A DNA stretch of 64,000 nt, taken from Lineus longissimus (taxonomy: Eukaryota > Nemertea > Pilidiophora > Heteronemertea > Lineidae). The translations under genes and the position numbers were made by a program. The notes under the pieces are model-generated. The model ran no database searches and was not told the origin of the DNA. It saw nothing but the letters and a program-made list of their open reading frames with translations. Shown here in pieces: positions 1 to 9,803 of the stretch; within the stretch, counting starts at the first letter, position 1, and the number at the start of each line of letters is the position of its first letter. The stretch lies in assembly GCF_910592395.1 (NCBI RefSeq), contig NC_088325.1, positions 7,781,501 through 7,845,500 on the forward strand, in the 5' to 3' direction.

Positions 1-6
1 GGTCGG

Positions 7-159
7 CGATGGCGCTCGTCGCGACCGATCGCGCTCATTTTGGTTATACAGAGTCGAGATGTCCAATTGGACAAACTGAGACCGCAATTGTGAGATTCTG
101 CTATGATAAGTTGTCATTCGACTAGCGATATTACACGACTGGCGATGACGTTCGGTCGG
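7..159 (+). repeat. Reference 153-bp monomer
   Basis: This is the first complete monomer, used here as the coordinate reference. In order it holds a CpG-dense segment (CGATGGCGC... to the CCGATCGCG region), a T-rich segment (CTCATTTTGGTTATACAGAG), the TCGAGATG block, the GGACAAACTGAGACCGCAA block, the GATTCTG..ATGATAAGTTGTC block, and a terminal stretch of 17-bp sub-repeats ending GGTCGG. The length divides by three, which keeps reading frames in register from monomer to monomer. Confidence 0.95.
61..72. repeat. 12-bp perfect palindrome GTCCAATTGGAC
   Basis: The block GTCCAATTGGAC equals its own reverse complement. It occurs in particular monomer types only: the landmark monomer at the start of most HOR units (61-72) and a second type, for example at 1,739-1,750, 2,468-2,479, 29,963-29,974 and 61,530-61,541. 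Other monomers carry GACCGATTGGAC or GACCAATTGGAC, which break the symmetry. No function can be assigned from sequence alone. Confidence 0.85.
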
Positions 160-169
160 CGATGGCGCT
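119..169 (+). repeat. Three 17-bp sub-repeats inside the monomer
   Basis: CGACTAGCGAT at 119-129, CGACTGGCGAT at 136-146 and CGGTCGGCGAT at 153-163 are spaced exactly 17 bp apart. The first two match at 10 of 11 positions and the third matches the second at 8 of 11. The series crosses the monomer junction at 159/160, so it recurs at nearly every junction in the array. This suggests the monomer, or part of it, grew from a shorter repeat. Confidence 0.8.
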
Positions 170-1229
170 CATCGCGACCGATCACGCTCATTTTGGTTAT
201 ACAGAGTCGAGAAGAGCGATTGTACAAACTGAGACCGCAATCTGAGATTCTGCGATGATAAGTTGTCATTCGATAGCGATATTACACTACTGGCGATGAA
301 AGTCAGTCGGCGATAGCGTTCGTCGCGACTGATCACGCTTACTTTGGTTATGCAGATTCGAGATGACCAATTGGACAAACTGAGACCGCATTTTCGAGAT
401 TCTGCAATGGTAAGTTGTCACTCGACTAGCGATATTACACGACTGGCGATTATGGTCGGTCGGCGATGGCGCTCGTCGTGACCGATCGCGCTCATTTTCG
501 TTATAAAGAGTCGAGATGCCCAATTGGACAAACTGAGACCGCAATTTCAAGATTCTGCGATGATAAGTTGTCATTCGACTAGTGATATTACGCGACTGGC
601 GATGAAAATCGGTCGGTCTTCGATGGCGCTCGTCGCGACCGATCACGCTCATTTTGGTTATACAGAGTCGAGATGAGCGATTGGACAAACTGAGACCGCA
701 ATTTCAAGATTCTGCGATGATAAGTTGTCATTCAGCTAACGATATGAGACTACTGGCGATGACGGTCGGTCGGCGATGGCACTCGTCGCGACCGATCACG
801 TTCAATTTGGTTATACAGAGTCGAGATGACCAATTGGACAAACTGAGACTGCAATTTCCAGATTCTGCGATGATTAGTTGTCATTGGACTAGTGATATTA
901 CGCGACTGGCGATGACGGTCGGTCTTTGATGGCGCTCGTCGCGACCGATCACGCTCATTTTGGTTATACAGAGTCGAGATGAGCGATTGGATTAACTGAG
1001 ACCGCAATTTCGAGATTCTGCGATGATAAGTTGTCATTCGACTAGCGATATTACGCGACTGGCGATGACGGTCGGTCGGCGATGGCGCTTGTCGCGATTG
1101 ATCACGTTCATTTTGGTTATACAGAGTCAAGATGACCGATTGGAGAAACTGAGACCGCAATTTCGTGATTCTGCGTTAAGTTGTCATTCGACTAGCGATA
1201 TTACACGACTGGCGATGACGGTCGGTCGG

Positions 1230-2646
1230 CGATGGCGCTCATCGCGACCGATCATGCTCATTTCGGTTATACAGAGTCGAGATGACTGATTGGACAAACT
1301 GAGACCGCAATCTGAGATTCTGCGATGATAAGTTGTCATACGATAGCGATACTACACTACAAGTGATGAAAGTTGGTTAGCGATGGCGCTCGTCGCGACC
1401 GATCACACTCATTTTCCTAATACAGAGTCGAGATGACCGATCGGACAAATTGAGACCACAATTTCGATATTCTTTGATGATAAGTTGTCATTCAATAGCG
1501 ATAATACACTACTGGCGATGAAAGTCGGTTGGCGATGGTGCTCGTCGCGACTGATCACGCTCATTTTGGTTATACAGAGTCGAGATGACCGATGGACAAA
1601 CTGAGACCGCATTTTAGAGATTCTGTGATGATAAGTTGTCACTCGACTAGAGATATTACACGACTGGCGATTATGGTCGGTCGGCGATGGCGCTCGTCGC
1701 GACCGATCGCGCTCATTTTGGTTATACAGAGTCGAGATGTCCAATTGGACAAACTGAGACCGCAATTTCGAGATTCTGCGATGATAAGTTATCGTTCGAT
1801 AGCGATATTACACTCTGGCGATGAAAGTCGGTCGGCGATGGCGTTAGTCAGGACCGATTACGCTCATTTTGGTTATACAGAGTCGAGATGACCGATTCTG
1901 CGATGATAAGTTGTCATTCAATAGCAATATTACACTACTGGCGATGAAAGTCGGTCGTCGATGGCGCTCATCGCGACCGATCATGCTCATTTTGGTTATA
2001 CAGAGTCGAGATGACTGATTGGACAAACTGAGACCGCAATCTGAGATTCTGCGATGATAAGTTGTCATACGATAGCGATACTACACTACAAGTGATGAAA
2101 GTTGGTTAGCGATGGCGCTCGTCGCGACCGATCACACTCATTTTCCTAATACAGAGTCGAGATGACCGATCGGACAAATTGAGACCACAATTTCGATATT
2201 CTTTGATGATAAGTTGTCATTCAATAGCGATAATACACTACTGGCGATGAAAGTCGGTTGGCGATGGTGCTCGTCGCGACTGATCACGCTCATTTTGGTT
2301 ATACAGAGTCGAGATGACCCATGGACAAACTTAGACCGCATTTTAGAGATTCTGTGATGATAAGTTGTCACTCGACTAGAGATATTACACGACTTGCGAT
2401 TATGGTCGGTCGGCGATGGCGCTCGTCGCGACCGATCGCGCTCATTTTGGTTATACAGAGTCGAGATGTCCAATTGGACAAACTGAGACCGCAATTTCGA
2501 GATTCTGCGATGATAAGTTATCGTTCGATAGCGATATTACACTCTGGCGATGAAAGTCGGTCGGCGATGGCGTTAGTCAGGACCGATTACGCTCATTTTG
2601 GTTATACAGAGTCGAGATGACCGATTCTGCGATGATAAGTTGTCAT
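1230..2646 (+). repeat. 729-bp 5-monomer tandem block, two copies
   Basis: Copy 1 is 1,230-1,958 and copy 2 begins at 1,959. They match until position 2,647, where the marker monomer replaces the expected sequence. Anchor spacings of 151, 152, 152, 151 and 123 bp sum to 729 bp, and each block ends with a 29-bp-deleted monomer. The copies differ at a few sites, including ACCGATGG against ACCCATGG and GACTGGCG against GACTTGCG. The pair recurs in units 2, 3, 5, 6 and 9 and is reduced to one copy in units 4 and 7. Confidence 0.88.
1836..1958 (+). repeat. Truncated 123-bp monomer (29-bp deletion)
   Basis: The interval between CAGAGTC anchors is 123 bp. The usual ACCGATT-GGACAAAC...GAGATT-CTGCG is collapsed to ACCGATTCTGCG at 1,891-1,902, which removes 29 bp lying between two GATT copies. 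The same collapsed junction occurs near 2,620, 6,548, 11,694, 12,423, 17,418, 18,147, 25,120, 34,068, 34,797, 39,792, 40,521, 47,494, 55,229, 55,958, 60,953 and 62,749, always at corresponding HOR places. Confidence 0.9.
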
Positions 2647-2650
2647 ACGA

Positions 2651-2668
2651 TAGCTATACTAGCTATAC
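2651..2668 (+). repeat. 9-bp tandem duplication TAGCTATAC x2 (HOR marker)
   Basis: TAGCTATAC is present twice in a row, replacing the usual TAGCGATACTACACTAC segment of this monomer type. It occurs nine times in the window: 2,651, 6,579, 12,454, 18,178, 25,151, 34,828, 40,552, 47,525 and 55,989. That is once per HOR unit in units 2-8, twice in unit 1 and absent from unit 9. It is a convenient internal marker of HOR phase. Confidence 0.9.
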
Positions 2669-2889
2669 AAGTGATGAAAGTTGGTTAGCGATGGCACTCG
2701 TCGCGACCGATCACACTCATTTTCCTAATACAGAGTCGAGATGACCGATCGGACAAATTGAGACCACAATTTCGATATTATTTGATGATAAGTTGTCATT
2801 CAATAGCGATAATACACTACTGGCGATGAAAGTCGGTTGGCGATGGTGCTCGTCGCGACTGATCACGCTCATTTTGGTTATACAGAGTC

Positions 2890-5800
2890 GAGATGAGCGA
2901 TTGGACAAACTGAGACCGCAATTTCAAGATTCTGCGATGATAAGTTGTCATTCAGCTAACGATATGAGACTACTGGCGATGACGGTCGGTCGGCGATGGC
3001 ACTCGTCGCGACCGATCACGTTCAATTTGGTTATACAGAGTCGAGATGACCAATTGGACAAACTGAGACTGCAATTTCCAGATTCTGCGATGATTAGTTG
3101 TCATTCGACTAGTGATATTACGCGACTGGCGATGACGGTCGGTCTTTGATGGCGCTCGTCGCGACCGATCACGCTCATTTTGGTTATACAGAGTCGAGAT
3201 GAGCGATTGGATTAACTGAGACCGCAATTTCGAGATTCTGCGATGATAAGTTGTCATTCGACTAGCGATATTACGCGACTGGCGATGACGGTCGGTCGGC
3301 GATGGCGCTTGTCGCGATTGATCACGTTCATTTTGGTTATACAGAGTCAAGATGACCGATTGGAGAAACTGAGACCGCAATTTCGTGATTCTGCGTTAAG
3401 TTGTCATTCGACTAGCGATATTACACGACTGGGGATGACGGTCGGTCGGCGATGGCGCTCATCGCGACCGATCATGCTCATTTTGGTTATACAGAGTCGA
3501 GATGACTGATTGGACAAACTGAGACCGCAATCTGAGATTCTGCGATGATAAGTTGTCATACGATAGCGATACTACACTACAAGTGATGAAAGTTGGTTAG
3601 CGATGGCGCTCGTCGCGACCGATCACACTCATTTTCCTAATACAGAGTCGAGATGACCGATCGGACAAATTGAGACCACAATTTCGATATTCTTTGATGA
3701 TAAGTTGTCATTCAATAGCGATATTACACTACTGGCGATGAAAGTCAGTCGGCGATGGCGTTCGTCGCGACCGATCACGCTCACTTTGGTTATGCAGATT
3801 TGAGATGACCGATTGGACAAACTGAGACCGCATTTTCGAGATTCTGTGATGATAAGTTGTCACTCGACTACAGATATTACACGACTGGCGATGACGGTCG
3901 ATCGGCGATGGCGCTCGTCGCGACCGATCACGTTCATTTTGGTTATACAGAGTCGAGATGAGCGATTAGACGAACTGAGACCGCAATTTTGAGAGTCTGC
4001 AATGAGAAGTTGTCATTCAACTAACGATAGAAGACTACTGGCGATGTCAGTCGGTCGGCGATGGCGCTCGTCGCGACCGATCACGCTCATTTTGGTTATA
4101 CAGAGTCGAGATGCCCGATTGGACAAACTGAGACTGCAATTTCGTGATACTGCGATGAGAAGTTGTCTTTCGAAAGCAATATTACACAACTGGCGAAGGA
4201 AGTCGGTCGGCGATGGCGCTCATCGCGACCGATCACGCTCATTCTGGTTATACAGAGTCAAGATGACTGATGGACAAACTGAGACTGCATTTTCGAGAAT
4301 CTGTGATGATAAGGTGTCACTTGGCTAGAGAAATTACATGACTGACAATGACGGTCGGTCGGCGATGGCGCTTGTCGCGACCGATCACGCTCATTTTGGT
4401 TATACAGAGTCGAGACGACCGATGGACAAGCTGAGACCACATTTTCGAGATTCTGTGATGATAAGTTGTCATTCAACTAACGATATGAGACTACTGGCGA
4501 TGACGGTCGGTCGGCGATGGCACTCGTCGCGACCGATCACGTTCATTTTGGTTATACAGAGTCGAGATGACCAATTGGACAAACTGAGACTGCAATTTCC
4601 AGATTCTGCGATGATTAGTTGTCATTCGACTAGTGATATTACGCGACTGGCGATGAAAATCGGTCGGTCTTCGATGGCGCTCGTCGCGACCGATCACGCT
4701 CATTTTGGTTGTACAGAGTCGAGATGAGCGATTGGATTACTGAGACCGCAATTTCGAGATTCTGCGATGATAAGTTGTCATTCGACTAGCGATATTACGC
4801 GACTGGCGATGATGGTCGGTCGGCGATGGCGCTTGGCGCGATTGATCACGTTCATTTTGGTTATACAGAGTCAAGATGACCGATTGGAGAAACTGAGACC
4901 GCAATTTCGTGATTCTGCGTTGATAAGTTGTCATTCGACTAGCGATATTACACGACTGGCGATGACGGTCGGTCGGCGATGGCGCTCATCGCGACCGATC
5001 ACGCTCATTTTGGTTATACAGAGTCGAGATGACTGATTGGACAAACTGAGACCGCAATCTGAGATTCTGCGATGATAAGTTGTCATACGATAGCGATACT
5101 ACACTACAAGTGATGAAAGTTGGTTAGCGATGGCGCTCGTCGCGACCGATCACACTCATTTTCCTAATACAGAGTCAATGGACCGATCGGACAAATTGAG
5201 ACCACAATTTCGATATTCTTTGATGATAAGTTGTCATTCAATAGCGATAATACACTACTGGCGATGAAAGTCGGTTGGCGATGGTGCTCGTCGCGACTGA
5301 TCACGCCATTTTGGTTATACAGAGTCGAGATGAGCGATTGGACAAACTGAGACCGCAATTTCAAGATTCTGCGATGATAAGTTGTCATTCAGCTAACGAT
5401 ATGAGACTACTGGCGATGACGGTCGGTCGGCGATGGCACTCGTCGCGACCGATCACGTTCAATTTGGTTATACAGAGTCGAGATGACCAATTGGACAAAC
5501 TGAGACTGCAATTTCCAGATTCTGCGATGATTAGTTGTCATTCGACTAGTGATATTACGCGACTGGCGATGACGGTCGGTCTTTGATGGCGCTCGTCGCG
5601 ACCGATCACGCTCATTTTGGTTATACAGAGTCGAGATGAGCGATTGGATTAACTGAGACCGCAATTTCGAGATTCTGCGATGATAAGTTGTCATTCGACT
5701 AGCGATATTACGCGACTGGCGATGACGGTCGGTCGGCGATGGCGCTTGTCGCGATTGATCACGTTCATTTTGGTTATACAGAGTCAAGATGACCGATTGG

Positions 5801-5900
5801 AGAAACTGAGACCGCAATTTCGTGATTCTGCGTTAAGTTGTCATTCGACTAGCGATATTACACGACTGGGGATGACGGTCGGTCGGCGATGGCGCTCATC
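2890..5900 (+). repeat. Irregular mosaic segment of the array
   Basis: No gene or foreign insert is present; the stretch is all satellite. Monomer order departs from the 38-mer. Part (about 2,762-3,730) recurs 2,437 bp later (about 5,199-6,170), and the part between them carries private changes. These include TTTGGTTGTACAG (4,703-4,715), GCTTGGCGCGATTG near 4,830, TACAGAGTCAATGGACC near 5,168 and CACGCCATTTTGG near 5,302. It looks less homogenised than the rest of the window. Confidence 0.75.
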
Positions 5901-8168
5901 GCGACCGATCATGCTCATTTTGGTTATACAGAGTCGAGATGACTGATTGGACAAACTGAGACCGCAATCTGAGATTCTGCGATGATAAGTTGTCATACGA
6001 TAGCGATACTACACTACAAGTGATGAAAGTTGGTTAGCGATGGCGCTCGTCGCGACCGATCACACTCATTTTCCTAATACAGAGTCGAGATGACCGATCG
6101 GACAAATTGAGACCACAATTTCGATATTCTTTGATGATAAGTTGTCATTCAATAGCGATAATACACTACTGGCGATGAAAGTCGGTTGGCGATGGTGCTC
6201 GTCGCGACTGATCACGCTCATTTTGGTTATACAGAGTCGAGATGACCGATGGACAAACTGAGACCGCATTTTAGAGATTCTGTGATGATAAGTTGTCACT
6301 CGACTAGAGATATTACACGACTTGCGATTATGGTCGGTCGGCGATGGCGCTCGTCGCGACCGATCGCGCTCATTTTGGTTATACAGAGTCGAGATGTCCA
6401 ATTGGACAAACTGAGACCGCAATTTCGAGATTCTGCGATGATAAGTTATCGTTCGATAGCGATATTACACTCTGGCGATGAAAGTCGGTCGGCGATGGCG
6501 TTAGTCAGGACCGATTACGCTCATTTTGGTTATACAGAGTCGAGATGACCGATTCTGCGATGATAAGTTGTCATACGATAGCTATACTAGCTATACAAGT
6601 GATGAAAGTTGGTTAGCGATGGCACTCGTCGCGACCGATCACACTCATTTTCCTAATACAGAGTCGAGATGACCGATCGGACAAATTGAGACCACAATTT
6701 CGATATTATTTGATGATAAGTTGTCATTCAATAGCGATAATACACTACTGGCGATGAAAGTCGGTTGGCGATGGTGCTCGTCGCGACTGATCACGCTCAT
6801 TTTGGTTATACAGAGTCAAGATGACCGATTGGACAAACTGAGACCGCAATTTCGAGATTCTGCGATGATAGTTGTCATTTGATAGCAATATTACACTACT
6901 AGCATGAAAGTCGGTCGGCGATGTCGCTCGTCGCGACCGATCACGCTCATTTTGGTTATACACAGTCAAGATGACCGATGGACAAACTGAGACCACAATT
7001 ACGAGATTCTGCGATGATAAGTTGTCACTCGTCTAGAGATATTACACGACTGGCAATGACGGTCGGTCGGCGATGGCGCTCGTCACGACCGATCACGCTC
7101 ATTTTGGTTATACAGAGTCGAGATGAGCGATTGGACAAACTGAGACCGCAATTTCAAGATTCTGCGATGATAAGTTGTCATTCAGCTAACGATATGAGAC
7201 TACTGGCGATGACGGTCGGTCGGCGATGGCACTCGTCGCGACCGATCACGTTCAATTTGGTTATACAGAGTCGAGATGACCAATTGGACAAACTGAGACT
7301 GCAATTTCCAGATTCTGCGATGATTAGTTGTCATTGGACTAGTGATATTACGCGACTGGCGATGACGGTCGGTCTTTGATGGCGCTCGTCGCGACCGATC
7401 ACGCTCATTTTGGTTATACAGAGTCGAGATGAGCGATTGGATTAACTGAGACCGCAATTTCGAGATTCTGCGATGATAAGTTGTCATTCGACTAGCGATA
7501 TTACGCGACTGGCGATGACGGTCGGTCGGCGATGGCGCTTGTCGCGATTGATCACGTTCATTTTGGTTATACAGAGTCAAGATGACCGATTGGAGAAACT
7601 GAGACCGCAATTTCGTGATTCTGCGTTGATAAGTTGTCATTCGACTAGCGATATTACACGACTGGCGATGACGGTCGGTCGGCGATGGCGCTCATCGCGA
7701 CCGATCATGCTCATTTTGGTTATACAGAGTCGAGATGAGCGATTGGACAAACTGAGACCGCAATCTGAGATTCTGCGATGATAAGTTGTCATTCGATAGT
7801 GATATTACACTACTGGCGATGAAAGTCAGTCGGCGATGGCGTTCGTCGCGACCGATCACGCTCACTTTGGTTATGCAGAGTTGAGATGACCGATTGGACA
7901 AACTGAGACCGCATTTTCGAGATTCTGTGATGATAAGTTGTCACTCGACTACAGATATTACACGACTGGCGATGACGGTCGGTCGGCGATGGCACTCGTC
8001 GCGACCGATCACGTTCATTTTGGTTATACAGAGTCGAGATGAGCGATTAGACGAACTGAGACCGCAATTTTGAGATTCTGCAATGAGAAGTTGTCATTCA
8101 ACTAACGATAGAAGACTACTGGCGATGTCGGTCGGTCGGCGATGGCGCTCGTCGCGACCGATCACGCT

Positions 8169-9310
8169 CATTTTGGTTATACAGAGTCGAGATGCCCGAT
8201 TGGACAAACTGAGACTGCAATTACGTGATACTGGGATGAGAAGTTGTCTTTCGATAGCAATATTACACTACTGGCGAAGGAAGTCGGTCGGCGATGGCGC
8301 TCATCGCGACCGATCACGCTCATTCTGGTTATACAGAGTCAAGATGACTGATGGACAAACTGAGACTACATTTTCGAGAATCTGTGATGATAAGGTGTCA
8401 CTTGGCTAGAGATATTACATGACTGGCGATGACGGTTGGTCGGCAATGGCCCTTGTCGCGACCGATCGCGCTCATTTTGGTTATACAGAGTCGAGACGAC
8501 CGATGGACAAGCTGAGACCACATTTTCGAGATTCTGTGATGATAAGTTGTCACTCTACTAACAATATAAGACTACTGGCGATGATTGTCAGTCGGCAATG
8601 GCGCTTGTCGTGATCGATCAAGCTAATTTTGGTTTTTCAGAGTCGAGATGCCCAAATGGACAAACTGAGACCACAATTTCGAGATTCTGCAATAATAAGT
8701 TATCGTTCGATAGCGATATTACACTCTGGCGATGAAAGTCGGTCGGCGATGGCGTTAGTCAGGACCGATTACGCTCATTTTGGTTATACAGAGTCGAGAT
8801 GACCGATTGGACAAACTGAGACTGCAATTACGTGATACTGCGATGAGAAGTTGTCTTTCGATAGCAATATTACACTACTGGCGAAGGAAGTCGGTCGGCG
8901 ATGGCGCTCATCGCGACCGATCACGCTCATTCTGGTTATACAGACTCAAGATGACTGATGGACAAACTGAGACTACATTTTCGAGAATCTGTGATGATAA
9001 GGTGTCACTTGGCTAGAGATATTACATGACTGGCGATGACGGTTGGTCGGCGATGGCCCTTGTCGCGACCGATCGCGCTCATTTTGGTTATACAGAGTCG
9101 AGACGACCGATGGACAAGCTGAGACCACATTTTCGAGATTCTGTGATGATAAGTTGTAACTCTACTAACAATATAAGACTACTGGCGATGATTGTCAGTC
9201 GGCAATGGCGCTTGTCGTGATCGATCAAGCTAATTTTGGTTTTTCAGAGTCTAGATGCCCAAATGGACAAACTGAGACCACAATTTCGAGATTCTGCAAT
9301 GATAAGTTGT
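8169..9310 (+). repeat. 607-bp 4-monomer tandem block, two copies
   Basis: Anchors at 8,182, 8,334, 8,486 and 8,638 recur 607 bp later at 8,789, 8,941, 9,093 and 9,245. Shared diagnostic features are GCGAAGGAAGTCGG, TCATTCTGG, GATAAGGTGTCACTTGG and the TCAAGCTAATTTTGG..TTTTTCAG monomer. Edges are approximate. The second copy carries private changes such as CAGACTCAAG and TTGTAACTC. The same pair is found in unit 2 and other full-length units. Confidence 0.82.
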
Positions 9311-9803
9311 CATACGATAGCGATACTACACTACAAGTGATGAAAGTTGGTTAGCGATGGCGCTCGTCGCGACCGATCATGCTCATTTTGGTTATACAGA
9401 GTCGAGATGACTGATTGGACAAACTGAGACCGCAATCTGAGATTCTGCGATGATAAGTTGTCATACGATAGCGATACTACACTACAAGTGATGAAAGTTG
9501 GTTAGCGATGGCGCTCGTCGCGACCGATCACACTCATTTTCCTAATACAGAGTCGAGATGACCGATCGGACAAATTGAGACCACAATTTCGATATTCTTT
9601 GATGATAAGTTGTCATTCAATAGCGATAATACACTACTGGCGATGAAAGTCGGTTGGCGATGGTGCTCGTCGCGACTGATCACGCTCATTTTGGTTATAC
9701 AGAGTCGAGATGACCGATGGACAAACTGAGACCGCATTTTAGAGATTCTGTGATGATAAGTTGTCACTCGACTAGAGATATTACACGACTGGCGATTATG
9801 GTC

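Larger units (their letters stand above)
1..2889 (+). repeat. 2.9-kb duplicated block, repeated at 9,804-12,692
   Basis: Nineteen monomers match at +9,803 with few substitutions, such as T340 against C10,143 and TTTCGG near 1,262 against TTTTGG. The match stops at G2,890, which faces A12,693 inside the CAGAGTC-GAGATG motif. The left edge cannot be seen because the window begins inside the block. Confidence 0.88.
1..9803 (+). repeat. HOR unit 1: irregular 65-mer, 9,803 bp
   Basis: The unit runs from the landmark monomer (palindrome plus AATTGTGAGATTCTGCTATG) to its next occurrence at 9,804. Its first 2,889 bp reappear at 9,804-12,692, and about 5,900-9,379 reappears at about 11,775-15,254. 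The middle, about 2,890-5,900, is a mosaic that is not found in this order in the 38-mer unit. The unit can therefore be read as the 38-mer form expanded by rearranged monomers. It contains the TAGCTATAC tandem marker twice (2,651 and 6,579), whereas a typical unit has it once. Confidence 0.85.

Noticed and set aside
1075-1115. Hairpin TCGGTCG...CGACCGA across the CpG-dense segment as a regulatory element or terminator
   Set aside because: The stem is only 7 bp with a 16-base loop, is broken by substitutions in many monomers (for example CGCGATTGATC here) and has no adjacent gene or T-run.
4085-4130. CENP-B box (NTTCGNNNNANNCGGGN) on either strand
   Set aside because: CCCGATTGG at this place matches the CCCGNNT start on the reverse strand, but the CGAA end is missing. 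TTCGACTAGCGA and TTCGAGATTCTG lack the required A and CGGG. I found no full match by eye.
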